32,057 nt of DNA, from positions 1 to 32,057 of the forward strand of contig CAAECI010000100.1 in the NCBI GenBank assembly GCA_900754255.1, in the 5' to 3' direction. Positions within the stretch are counted from its first letter, which is position 1; each line of letters begins with the position of its first letter. Position numbers and translations under genes: made by a program. This document shows positions 1 to 7,684 of the stretch, piece after piece. A model generated the notes under the pieces. It ran no database searches. It was not told the DNA's origin and worked only from the letters and a program-made list of their open reading frames with translations. This stretch comes from an uncultured Succinivibrio sp. (lineage in GTDB: Bacteria; Pseudomonadota; Gammaproteobacteria; Enterobacterales; Succinivibrionaceae).

Positions 1-17
1 CAGAATAAAAAATTCTG
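1..17. repeat. small perfect inverted repeat at window edge
   Basis: Six-base arms CAGAAT (1-6) and ATTCTG (12-17) flank a five-A loop. It could form a weak hairpin in either direction. It lies just beyond the boxA-like element at 84-100 on the side where the minus-strand rRNA transcript would run, so it may belong to an rRNA leader. There is too little sequence to say more. Confidence 0.4.
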
Positions 18-69
18 TAGCCTTGTCACGTCCACCCTCTAAAAAAATTCCCTCACAGAGCCTTTTTTC

Positions 70-106
70 TACAATTCATACTTAATTTTTAAAGAACACC
101 TTCAGC
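70..106 (-). promoter_or_regulatory. boxA-like rRNA antitermination element (left copy)
   Basis: Read on the minus strand, 84-100 gives GGTGTTCTTTAAAAATT, close to the boxA antiterminator (TGCTCTTTAACA type) of gammaproteobacterial rRNA leaders and spacers. The same element with the same flanks (GAAGG before, GTATGAATT..TGTAG after) occurs on the plus strand at 31988-32025. BoxA binds NusB/NusE and makes rRNA transcription resistant to Rho. Orientation implies an rRNA operon leaving the window to the left. No rRNA gene lies inside the window, so this rests on the motif and its duplication. Confidence 0.6.
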
Positions 107-505
107 GTTTAGCCTCGGTTTAAAATTTAAAAATACGGTTTTTCAGTCGTGATGTTCAAGTATGATCTGCATCATTCTGCTGGGTCACCGTAGTTGTTTA
201 AAAAATGTTGGATCATTGTAGGGGGAATGTTGATAAGGTTGGTATTAAATAAGTATATTTTTCTTACTGTTTTGTTTTACTACTTTTTCGACACTTCTTT
301 AACAAAGTTAAAACAGCATTCAAAAAATTTAGTTACAAGCTAATTTTTTGATTTTGATAACAAAATATCAATATTCAACAGTTTTTACATAGCTAATAAT
401 AAGAATAATAAAATAATAAATATATATAAATATATATTCTTTTATTTTATTTATTTGCTATTAAATTTTCTTAAATTTAGAAGAATGTTAATAAAGAACA
501 AAGTT
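107..505. other. AT-rich gene-free spacer upstream of mnmG
   Basis: No coding ORF with a plausible start was found in this spacer. It becomes extremely AT-rich towards mnmG, and 419-438 holds a perfect AT palindrome (nine-base arms, AA centre). In many gammaproteobacteria oriC sits beside mnmG. Here only one near-DnaA box is visible (TGTTGATAA at about 229-237, one mismatch when read as its complement) and only two GATC sites, so an E. coli-style origin is not supported. The region must hold the mnmG promoter, but AT richness prevents a confident choice. Confidence 0.5.
130..159 (-). promoter_or_regulatory. candidate leftward promoter upstream of boxA
   Basis: On the minus strand a TTGAAC hexamer (plus 154-159) is followed after 18 bases by TATTTT (plus 130-135), about 30 bases before the boxA-like element. 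Each hexamer matches the sigma-70 consensus at four of six positions. It would suit a leader promoter of a leftward rRNA operon, but the match is only moderate and AT-rich sequence gives such matches by chance. Confidence 0.25.
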
Positions 506-2395
506 ATGAGCCAGTTTAGAGAATATGATGTAATTGTAGTTGGTGCAGGGCATGCTGGTATTGAGGCGGCTGCAGTTAGCGCCAGAATGAAATGTAAAAC
601 CTTGCTTCTTACTCATAATCTAGAAACAGTTGGAGAGATGTCATGTAATCCTGCATTTGGAGGAATTGGTAAAGGTCACTTGATGCGAGAAGTGGATGCT
701 ATGGGAGGAGTATGTCCTGCAGCCGTAGATAAAGCAGGAATACAATTCCGTACTTTAAATTCATCAAAAGGTCCTGCTGTAAGGGCAACTAGAGCACAAA
801 CAGATCGACATCTATATAAGCAGGTAATACGTCAAACCCTAGCAGAATACCAAAATTTAACAATATTTCAGCAACCATGTACTGGTCTGTTTTTTAAAGA
901 TAATGTTGTATCAGGGGTAAAAACAGCTGGAGGCATAGAATTTTATGCAAAATCCGTTGTTGTTTGTGCCGGAACATTTCTTAACGGCTTAATTCATGTA
1001 GGATTAGAGCATTATAGTGGCGGCAGAGCTGGTGATCCTGCCTCAATAAAGCTTGCAGAAAATCTTAAGGAACTTGGACTAACTGTTGGAAGATTAAAAA
1101 CAGGAACTCCAGCAAGAATTTATGCAGGAAGTATCGATTTCTCAAAGATGCAGAAACAGATGCCTGAAGATAATCCTCCTGTTTTTTCATTTATGCATAC
1201 AAGTAAGATACATCCTCAGCAGGTATCGTGTTTTATAACCAGAACTAACGAGAAAACACATGAAATAATAAGAAAAGGATTGGATAGAAGCCCTCTTTAT
1301 TCAGGGGTAATTCATAGTATTGGACCTCGTTACTGCCCATCGATCGAGGATAAAATAGTACGTTATCCAGAGAGAGAGTCACACCAGATATTCATAGAAC
1401 CAGAAGGACTCACTTCTCCGTTGGTTTATCCAAACGGAATTTCAACTTCGTTGCCATTCGATGTACAAGAGAATTTTATACATTCGATTGAAGGGTTAGA
1501 GAATGCAGTGATAGCAAGACCAGGCTACGCTATTGAATATGATTTTTATGACCCTAGAGAATTATCTGTTTCAATGCAATCAAAAATTATTCCCGGCCTA
1601 TTTCTTGCGGGTCAAATTAACGGGACTACTGGATATGAGGAAGCTGCAGCTCAAGGATTATTAGCCGGTATTAATGCTTCTTTATATGTCCAAGGTAAAA
1701 GTCCGTGGTTCCCTCTCCGTAATCAGGCTTATATTGGTGTATTAATGGACGATTTGTGTACCTTGGGAACTAAAGAGCCTTATCGCATGTTTACATCCAG
1801 AGCCGAATACCGATTAATTTTAAGAGAAGATAATGCAGATGAGCGCTTAACTCCGCAAGCAAAGGATTTTGGTATTATCTCAGATGAGAGATGGAGAGAT
1901 TTTGAAAAAAAAGAATTGCAGATAGAAAGGGAAAAAAATAGATTACGTGAAACTTTTGTAAAACCTTCGTCAGAATTAGGAAAGAAAATAGATCCTATAT
2001 TAAAAAATTCTTTGTCTCAGGAGCAGAGTCTTGAAGAAATTTTAAGGCGGCCCGAGGTAACCTACAGCTCATTAATGCAATCAGCAGAGATCAATCCAAT
2101 AGCTACAATGCCTCAGGCTGCCGAGCAGGTTGAAATTCAAGTAAAGTATCAGGGGTACCTGAAACGTGAACTTGACGATATAAAAAAACACATTAGTAAT
2201 GAAAGTACATTATTACCGTTACATTTTGATTATTCTTCCATCCCTGCTCTTTCAAACGAAGTTTCTCAAAAACTTAATCAGTTCAAACCGGAGACCATTG
2301 GTATGGCATCCAGAATATCTGGAATAACTCCTGCTGCTATATCTATTTTGCTGGTTCATTTAAAAAAATTAGGGGTGCTGGGAGTTATTGATTAA
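506..2395 (+). CDS. mnmG: tRNA uridine-5-carboxymethylaminomethyl modification enzyme MnmG (GidA)
   Basis: FAD-dependent subunit that works with MnmE to install cmnm5/nm5 groups at wobble U34 of certain tRNAs. The N-terminal Rossmann motif GAGHAG is at residues 13-18, followed by the family motif SCNPAFGGIGKGH and later YCPSIEDK. The start was placed at ATG 506, giving 629 residues, the same length as E. coli MnmG and with the FAD motif at the same position. Upstream in-frame TTG 455 and ATG 485 would add residues without family counterpart, and neither has a good ribosome site. It is the first gene of a co-directional mnmG-rsmG-parA-parB run, with rsmG two bases after the stop. Confidence 0.97.
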   Translation: MSQFREYDVIVVGAGHAGIEAAAVSARMKCKTLLLTHNLETVGEMSCNPAFGGIGKGHLMREVDAMGGVCPAAVDKAGIQFRTLNSSKGPAVRATRAQTDRHLYKQVIRQTLAEYQNLTIFQQPCTGLFFKDNVVSGVKTAGGIEFYAKSVVVCAGTFLNGLIHVGLEHYSGGRAGDPASIKLAENLKELGLTVGRLKTGTPARIYAGSIDFSKMQKQMPEDNPPVFSFMHTSKIHPQQVSCFITRTNEKTHEIIRKGLDRSPLYSGVIHSIGPRYCPSIEDKIVRYPERESHQIFIEPEGLTSPLVYPNGISTSLPFDVQENFIHSIEGLENAVIARPGYAIEYDFYDPRELSVSMQSKIIPGLFLAGQINGTTGYEEAAAQGLLAGINASLYVQGKSPWFPLRNQAYIGVLMDDLCTLGTKEPYRMFTSRAEYRLILREDNADERLTPQAKDFGIISDERWRDFEKKELQIEREKNRLRETFVKPSSELGKKIDPILKNSLSQEQSLEEILRRPEVTYSSLMQSAEINPIATMPQAAEQVEIQVKYQGYLKRELDDIKKHISNESTLLPLHFDYSSIPALSNEVSQKLNQFKPETIGMASRISGITPAAISILLVHLKKLGVLGVID

Positions 2396-2397
2396 TT

Positions 2398-3060
2398 ATG
2401 AGTTTCAGCAATGTAAATATCTCAGAATCTGCAATAAGTAAAAAAATATCAGAGCTTTGGAAACAATCAGACTGCACTGTTGATATTGATGACGACAAGT
2501 TAAAAAAACTGACAGCATTGGTAATGCTGTTATTTAAATGGAATCAGGCACTTAATTTAACAGCGATCAAAGATCCAATGGATATGGTTGTGCTACATAT
2601 TTTGGATAGCATGAGTATTGAACCGTACATTTTTGGAAAAAATATTGCGGATGTTGGAACAGGACCTGGTTTTCCTGGTCTCGTATTAGCAGTCTTGCAT
2701 CCTGAAATTAAATTTACGCTTATAGATTCTGTAGCTAAAAAGATTTCTTTCGTAAAAAATGCAATAGCTATTCTTGAGTTAAATAACGTGTCTGCAGTAA
2801 TAGGGAGGTGTGAAGAGCTATCTCCTAGTCTAGCTTTTGAATGTATTGTAAGCAGAGCCTTTGCCCCGCTTGAGCGTATCGTTAGTTGGTGTAGGGGACT
2901 AATTACACATAATGGCAAGTTTGTAGCAATGAAAGGAAAGTTGACTGATGCTGAACGAAATGATTTGCCTGAAGACGCTGTGATAGAAGAAATACATGAA
3001 TTACATGTACCTTGCCTCAATGCATCAAGACAAGCTGTCATTATTTCGTTGAAACATTGA
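2398..3060 (+). CDS. rsmG: 16S rRNA (guanine-N7)-methyltransferase RsmG (GidB)
   Basis: SAM-dependent enzyme that methylates N7 of G527 in 16S rRNA. The methyltransferase motif I is DVGTGPGFPG at residues 85-94, and the preceding FKWNQALNLTAI segment is typical of the family. At 220 residues it is close to the usual 205-210. Its ATG follows the mnmG stop by two bases, indicating translational coupling, and no separate Shine-Dalgarno is clear. The mnmG-rsmG pair is conserved in most proteobacteria. Confidence 0.96.
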   Translation: MSFSNVNISESAISKKISELWKQSDCTVDIDDDKLKKLTALVMLLFKWNQALNLTAIKDPMDMVVLHILDSMSIEPYIFGKNIADVGTGPGFPGLVLAVLHPEIKFTLIDSVAKKISFVKNAIAILELNNVSAVIGRCEELSPSLAFECIVSRAFAPLERIVSWCRGLITHNGKFVAMKGKLTDAERNDLPEDAVIEEIHELHVPCLNASRQAVIISLKH

Positions 3061-3079
3061 TTCGGACCTGAAACAAATT

Positions 3080-3847
3080 ATGGTTAAGATTATTGCAATA
3101 GCAAACCAAAAAGGTGGTGTTGGTAAAACTACAACTTGCGTGAACTTAGCTGCATCGTTGCAAGCAAACGGAAGATCTGTTTTGGTTGTAGATTGTGATC
3201 CTCAAGGGAACGCAACCATGGCATCAGGAGTTAATAAATTTGAATTAACAAACACTGTTTGTCAGGTATTGATTGATGATTATGATATCAATGATGTTTT
3301 AATACATAAAACAAACGGAGGTTTTCATTTAATTCCTTCAAATGAAGATTTAACTGCTGCTGAAGTAAAGATGCTTGATTTTTACGGGAGAGAATACAGA
3401 CTACAACGAGCGTTAAAGTCTATAGAAGACGGGTACGATTATATTTTTATCGATTGTCCTCCATCGTTAAATCTTCTTACGGTCAATGCTATGTGCGCAG
3501 CTCATTCTATTTTAGTGCCTCTGCAGTGTGAGTATTTTGCATTGGAGGGGTTAACATTGCTTATTGATACAGTTGATCAATTGGCACATGCCGTCAATCC
3601 TTCATTGAAGATTGAAGGCATTCTGCGAACTATGTTTGATAATAGAAATAAGCTTTCCTCGGATGTATCTGAGGAGCTAAAGAAAAATTTCGGAGATTTG
3701 GTATATGAGACCATAATTCCGAGAAATGTTCGTTTGGCTGAAGCCCCTAGCTATGGAAAACCTGTAATGTACTATGATAAATCATCAACTGGGTCCAAAG
3801 CTTATATGGAATTAGCCAAGGAAATTATCAAAAGAGACGAACAATAA
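3080..3847 (+). CDS. parA: chromosome partitioning ATPase ParA (Soj)
   Basis: Deviant Walker-type ATPase that binds nucleoid DNA and moves ParB-parS complexes. The motif KGGVGKTT is at residues 11-18, with the signature lysine of this class, and FIDCPPSLN is the Walker B region. The 255-residue length is typical of chromosomal ParA. It sits 19 bases after rsmG and directly before parB, in the order rsmG-parA-parB-atpI found in Pseudomonas, Vibrio and Shewanella. E. coli lacks this pair. Confidence 0.95.
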   Translation: MVKIIAIANQKGGVGKTTTCVNLAASLQANGRSVLVVDCDPQGNATMASGVNKFELTNTVCQVLIDDYDINDVLIHKTNGGFHLIPSNEDLTAAEVKMLDFYGREYRLQRALKSIEDGYDYIFIDCPPSLNLLTVNAMCAAHSILVPLQCEYFALEGLTLLIDTVDQLAHAVNPSLKIEGILRTMFDNRNKLSSDVSEELKKNFGDLVYETIIPRNVRLAEAPSYGKPVMYYDKSSTGSKAYMELAKEIIKRDEQ

Positions 3848-3866
3848 AAAGTTTTAGGGATCAAAA

Positions 3867-4787
3867 ATGCCTTTAGGACGCGGACTAAGTTCACTTCTTA
3901 GTGAAAGCAAGAAAGCCAAAGATTTAAAGAATCATGGTAATGACAATAAAGAAAACGTAGAGAACGTTACGCTCAACTCATCAGATAATCTTGTTGTAGA
4001 GTTAGACATTAATTTATTACGAGCTTCTATTTATCAACCGCGCCAAGAATTTATAGATCAGGCGATCAATGAATTGGCAGATTCAATTCGAGAGCATGGA
4101 ATCCTTGATCCCCTAATAGTTAAGAAGAGTGAAGATGAGATCGGTAAATACGATATTATCTGCGGTGAACGTCGTTATCGTGCCGGCAAAAAGGCTGGCT
4201 TAAAAACAATTCCTTGTTTTATAAAAAATGTTGCAAAAACAAAAGCATACGCTTTAGCTCTTGTTGAAAATCTGCAACGCCAGGATTTAAATCCGCTTGA
4301 ACAAGCTGAAGCGTTAGAACAGATGCTTGATGAATGCGGGATTAATCAGGACGAATTAGCTAAGACCTTGGGTAAATCGCGTTCTACAGTTACAAATCTT
4401 TTGCGGTTAAACAAACTTGAGGACGATGTAAAAGATTTTTTACGCAGTGGGAATATTGATTTAGGTCATGCAAAAGTATTACTAGGTCTAAATGGAGAAG
4501 TCCAAAAAAGAACAGCCGAAGTTGTTGTAAAAAAATGTTTGAATGTTCGTCAAACGGAAAGCTTTGTAAAGTCAGTAAAAGAAAAGGGCGAAGATAGTTT
4601 TCAGAAAAAAAATAATACTCATAATCTCGAATCTGCTTTTATTAATAAATTGGAAAAAGAATTACAAAACAAACTTATAGGGATAAAGCTTCATATAGGT
4701 GGAAACGAGGAACGCGGTAAAATTTCTCTCTCCTATTCCTCAGGAGCGGAACTTGCGAAGATTAGGCATTTTTTGGGGATTGACTGA
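3867..4787 (+). CDS. parB: chromosome partitioning protein ParB (Spo0J/Noc family)
   Basis: Centromere-binding CTPase clamp. The start MPLGRGLSSLL is the conserved N-terminal segment that stimulates ParA. The CTP-binding motif GERRYRAG lies at residues 100-107, followed by ALVENLQRQDLNPLEQA and a helix-turn-helix around DELAKTLGKSRSTVTNLLRL. The 306-residue length is usual. AGGG at 3855-3858 is the likely ribosome site. No clear parS palindrome (TGTTTCACGTGAAACA type) was seen in the window. Confidence 0.95.
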   Translation: MPLGRGLSSLLSESKKAKDLKNHGNDNKENVENVTLNSSDNLVVELDINLLRASIYQPRQEFIDQAINELADSIREHGILDPLIVKKSEDEIGKYDIICGERRYRAGKKAGLKTIPCFIKNVAKTKAYALALVENLQRQDLNPLEQAEALEQMLDECGINQDELAKTLGKSRSTVTNLLRLNKLEDDVKDFLRSGNIDLGHAKVLLGLNGEVQKRTAEVVVKKCLNVRQTESFVKSVKEKGEDSFQKKNNTHNLESAFINKLEKELQNKLIGIKLHIGGNEERGKISLSYSSGAELAKIRHFLGID

Positions 4788-4830
4788 AGAAAGCCGGCCT
4801 AAAATATAGCGATAACAGTTTTGGTGCAAT

Positions 4831-4859
4831 TTAACGTAGAATTAAAAAAAAGCGATAAT
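4831..4859 (+). promoter_or_regulatory. sigma-70 promoter for the atp operon
   Basis: TTAACG (4831-4836) and GATAAT (4854-4859) are separated by exactly 17 bases. The -10 matches five of six consensus positions and the -35 four of six. Transcription would start near 4866, only about eight bases before the atpI ATG, so the atpI leader would be very short and lacks a Shine-Dalgarno. Confidence 0.5.
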
Positions 4860-4873
4860 CTTTTTCAAACATT

Positions 4874-5260
4874 ATGAAAGTACAGCTCTCTCCTCTGCTC
4901 CCATACTTTTTTTTGTATACGTTTTTGCTGGTTTGTTCCACTGTTTACGCTTTTTTTTCGAAAAGTCCTGCATTGCTCGCAATTTTTGCAACTTTGTCAG
5001 CTATTTGCGTTTTCTCCATAGTAAATGTAGTAGGGTGGTACTGTACCCATCGTCATGATAGAGATAAAAACTCTGCAAAAACAACTATTTATGATGCTAT
5101 TTATGGAGTTGTTCTTAAATATCTGATACTAATATTTCTATTATGTTTTTACTTTAAATATATAAATTTGTTAAACGAATTGTTTATTGTTGTTTTTGTT
5201 ACTATTATTTTAATAAAAAATATACTTACAATTAAGATTTTTAAAAATATGAATATTTAG
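4874..5260 (+). CDS. atpI: ATP synthase accessory protein AtpI
   Basis: Small hydrophobic protein of 128 residues with about four membrane segments (near 8-28, 33-54, 80-98 and 100-122) and a charged HRHDRDKNSAK loop in the middle. AtpI is poorly conserved and assists assembly of the c-ring and Mg2+ handling. The assignment rests on topology, size and position between parB and atpB, where atpI sits in most gammaproteobacteria. No ribosome site is visible before its ATG and base composition is very AT-rich. Confidence 0.75.
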   Translation: MKVQLSPLLPYFFLYTFLLVCSTVYAFFSKSPALLAIFATLSAICVFSIVNVVGWYCTHRHDRDKNSAKTTIYDAIYGVVLKYLILIFLLCFYFKYINLLNELFIVVFVTIILIKNILTIKIFKNMNI

Positions 5261-5266
5261 GTATCT

Positions 5267-5295
5267 TTGACTTTAAATTTTAATTGTCGTAATTT
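5267..5295 (+). promoter_or_regulatory. candidate second promoter ahead of atpB
   Basis: TTGACT (5267-5272, five of six) is followed after 17 bases by TAATTT (5290-5295, three of six). It could drive atpB and later genes independently of atpI. The weak -10 keeps confidence low. Confidence 0.3.
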
Positions 5296-5312
5296 TCTTT
5301 CAAGATAAAACT

Positions 5313-5345
5313 AAGGCCGGCTCTGTTTGAAGTTTAGAGTGCCGG
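5313..5345 (+). promoter_or_regulatory. GC-rich leader hairpin before atpB
   Basis: CCGGCTCT can pair with AGAGTGCCGG downstream, with a two-base bulge and a loop of roughly 11 bases. It stands out in an AT-rich spacer, ends about 40 bases before the atpB ATG and has no U-run, so it is not a terminator. It could protect an mRNA 5' end or affect atpB translation; the function is unknown. Confidence 0.35.
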
Positions 5346-5384
5346 AAGTGGAAGCCTAGCAAGCAATTTTAAGGTGCTGAGTTT

Positions 5385-6335
5385 ATGTCAGAGAGCAAGT
5401 CTCAAGAGTATATTTCGCATCATCTGCATTTTCTGCAAGTAGATCTGCGTGATTTTTCAATAGTTGATAGTGTGAAGCCTGTTGACAGTAAAGCCTTCGA
5501 ACAGTGTCTGAATAATTCTGATATACATCAGTGTGCTAAATCAGTCACTACTGAGAAATGTTTTTTATCGGATCTTGGACAAGGAAAATGTGTAGGGGTA
5601 CCGTCGGAAAATGGGAGCTCCTCAATCGTTAACCCCTATACTTTGAACTTAGATTCTTTTGTTATCACTGTGATATTGGGGGTAGTATTCCTGCTCCTAT
5701 TTAGAGCAGCAGCCAAAAGAACACAAAGCGGTGTTCCTGGAAAATTCCAGTGTTTCATCGAGATGATATTCTGCATGGTCAGAGATATGGTTTCTGGGAT
5801 ATTTAAACGTCGCAGTGCCTTGATCGCTCCTCTGTCATTGACCGTATTTGCGTGGATTTTTTTAATGAATCTTATGGATTTATTACCCATAGATCTTTTG
5901 CCGGAAACTGCGAAGCAATTGGGAATTCCATACTTAAGAGTAGTTCCTTCAGCTGATGTGAATATTACTTTGGCCATGGCAACAGCCGTATTTTGTTTGA
6001 TATTTGTTTTTTCTTTCAAAAATATAGGTGTTCTTGGTTTCCTAAAAAGTATTACATTGCATCCATTCAATCATTGGGTGTTCATTCCTGTGAACTTTGT
6101 TCTGGAGGGTGTTTCTCTTTTATCAAAGCCCGTTTCTTTGGGCTTGCGACTCTTCGGTAATATGTATGCCGGAGAAATGATTTTCATACTTATTGCTCTG
6201 CTGCCTTTGTGGTGGATCCAGTGGGTATTGAATGTGCCTTGGGCTTTATTCCACATTTTGATTGTGACCTTACAGGCATTTATTTTCATGGTTCTGACTA
6301 TCGTTTATTTATCGATGGCCAGTGAAGATGAATAG
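5385..6335 (+). CDS. atpB: F0F1 ATP synthase subunit a, with N-terminal Cys-rich insertion
   Basis: Forms the proton half-channels beside the c-ring in the inner membrane. The C-terminal part (GLRLFGNMYAGE with the essential arginine, then LQAFIFMVLTIVYLSMA) is nearly identical to E. coli subunit a. The protein is 316 residues against 271 in E. coli. The extra length is one stretch of about 45-50 residues (about 31-80) between the conserved EYISHHLHFLQVDLRDFS start and the first membrane helix. It holds four evenly spaced cysteines (41, 50, 59 and 69) and should face the periplasm. The reading frame is continuous, so this is not a sequencing artefact of the frameshift type. Confidence 0.96.
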   Translation: MSESKSQEYISHHLHFLQVDLRDFSIVDSVKPVDSKAFEQCLNNSDIHQCAKSVTTEKCFLSDLGQGKCVGVPSENGSSSIVNPYTLNLDSFVITVILGVVFLLLFRAAAKRTQSGVPGKFQCFIEMIFCMVRDMVSGIFKRRSALIAPLSLTVFAWIFLMNLMDLLPIDLLPETAKQLGIPYLRVVPSADVNITLAMATAVFCLIFVFSFKNIGVLGFLKSITLHPFNHWVFIPVNFVLEGVSLLSKPVSLGLRLFGNMYAGEMIFILIALLPLWWIQWVLNVPWALFHILIVTLQAFIFMVLTIVYLSMASEDE

Positions 6336-6365
6336 TTCATTGTCTATTTAACAAGGAGATTTGAA

Positions 6366-6605
6366 ATGGACGCAACCTACATGCTTTTCCTCGCTGCGGG
6401 CCTGATGATGGGTTTAGCTGCAATCGGCGGTGCCATAGGTATCGGCATTTTGGGCGGTAAGTTCCTAGAAGGTGCAGCAAGACAGCCTGACTTGCTTTCT
6501 TTGTTGCGTACCCAGTTCTTTATCGTTATGGGTTTGGTTGACGCTATCCCTATGATCGCCGTCGGACTTGGTATGTACGTAATGTTTGCTGTTGCTAATA
6601 GTTAA
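6366..6605 (+). CDS. atpE: F0F1 ATP synthase subunit c
   Basis: Proteolipid that forms the rotating c-ring. The 79-residue hairpin has two membrane helices joined by the polar loop ARQPD. The ion-carrying acidic residue is Asp59 in the context GLVDAIPMI. The surrounding residues resemble the proton-type E. coli subunit rather than the sodium-type Q/E-S/T signature, so proton coupling is inferred. A strong ribosome site AAGGAG precedes the ATG, as expected for the most abundant subunit. Confidence 0.98.
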   Translation: MDATYMLFLAAGLMMGLAAIGGAIGIGILGGKFLEGAARQPDLLSLLRTQFFIVMGLVDAIPMIAVGLGMYVMFAVANS

Positions 6606-6647
6606 TAAGAGCAAAGCTGTTTCAAATAAGAAGCGGAGCGTTTCATT

Positions 6648-7118
6648 TTGGAAATTAATGCCACTTTTTTGGGACAGGCAGTAGCTTTCCTGATCTTTGC
6701 AGTCCTTTGCATGAAATATGTGTGGCCGCCTCTGATCAATGCTATTGAAAAAAGGCAAAAGGAAATTGCTGACGGTCTGTCAAATGCCGAAAAGGCAAAA
6801 AAGAGTTTGGAAGTAGCCAATGCAAGTGCGAAAGAAGCATTGCAGGAAGCTCGAATTCAAGCTCAGAAGATTGTCGATGAAGCACAGAAGCAAAGAGCCG
6901 AAATTTTAGATAAAGCAGTTGCAGAAGCCGATGAAGAAAAAGCAAAGATTTTGCAGCATGCTAAGACTGAGATTGAGGCAGAGCGTAATAAAGCTCAAGA
7001 AGAGTTAAGAGCACATATATCAGCTCTTGCTGTTGCCGGAGCAGCAAAGATCCTTGGAGAAAGGACTAATGCCGCGACCGACAAGACTGCATTAGAGCAG
7101 ATTGAAAACTCACTCTAA
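6648..7118 (+). CDS. atpF: F0F1 ATP synthase subunit b (TTG start)
   Basis: Peripheral stalk subunit: one N-terminal membrane helix (about residues 5-26) followed by a long coiled coil rich in Ala, Glu and Lys. INATFLGQAVAFLIF and KYVWPPLINAIEKRQKEIADGL match E. coli b closely, and both are 156 residues. The start is TTG 6648: it aligns with the E. coli initiator, no ATG is available nearby in frame, and CGGAG lies about nine bases upstream. A rare start may help balance b against c stoichiometry. Confidence 0.96.
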   Translation: MEINATFLGQAVAFLIFAVLCMKYVWPPLINAIEKRQKEIADGLSNAEKAKKSLEVANASAKEALQEARIQAQKIVDEAQKQRAEILDKAVAEADEEKAKILQHAKTEIEAERNKAQEELRAHISALAVAGAAKILGERTNAATDKTALEQIENSL

Positions 7119-7139
7119 GTAAAGAAAGGAAGATCTGTA

Positions 7140-7670
7140 ATGGCTGAAAATTTAACTGTTGCAAGACCATACGCTGAAGCCGTATTTGGCATTGCATCAG
7201 AAGAAAAAAACTTCGACAGATGGCAAAACATGTTGTTTGCGATGTCTGAAGCTGTCAGAGATCCTTTCTATCTTGGGTTTTTAAAGAATTCGTCCAGCCC
7301 TGATGATGCTTACGACAGCTTTATTAAACTTCTTAAAGGAGTTATAGACACCTCTGGGGAGAATTTTATTAAGCTGTTGGCTACCAACGGAAGATTTGAG
7401 GTCTTACCTGAAATTTACGTTGAGTTTTGCCGTCTGAAGGATAAGCACGATAAGGTTATGGTCGTGCATCTTTCTTCAGCTCGCCATCTGGCTGAGTCAG
7501 ATCTTGATGCTCTTAAGAAAAAGCTTTCTGAAAAGTATGACTGTACCATTCATTTAAAACAACATATTGATACGTCTTTAATAGGCGGAGTTGTTCTTAA
7601 GATTGGTGATAAGGTCATCGACGCAAGTGTTAAGACATGTTTGGAAAAACTGTCTTCAACCCTAAGATAA
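7140..7670 (+). CDS. atpH: F0F1 ATP synthase subunit delta
   Basis: Joins the b-dimer stalk to the top of the alpha3beta3 hexamer. At 176 residues it is one short of the E. coli protein. The opening TVARPYAEAVF and the late segment SLIGGVVLKIGDKVIDASV are family signatures. A good purine-rich ribosome site (GGAAG) precedes ATG 7140, 21 bases after atpF. Confidence 0.96.
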   Translation: MAENLTVARPYAEAVFGIASEEKNFDRWQNMLFAMSEAVRDPFYLGFLKNSSSPDDAYDSFIKLLKGVIDTSGENFIKLLATNGRFEVLPEIYVEFCRLKDKHDKVMVVHLSSARHLAESDLDALKKKLSEKYDCTIHLKQHIDTSLIGGVVLKIGDKVIDASVKTCLEKLSSTLR

Positions 7671-7684
7671 CAAGGGGATGAATA

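Noticed and set aside
455..505. Earlier mnmG starts at TTG 455 or ATG 485
   Set aside because: They add residues absent in the family; ATG 506 gives exactly the E. coli length and aligned FAD motif.
2544..3041. Long antisense ORF opposite rsmG
   Set aside because: It mirrors a well-supported gene, has no family motifs and no ribosome site; the same applies to the long antisense ORFs opposite ftsY and rpoN.
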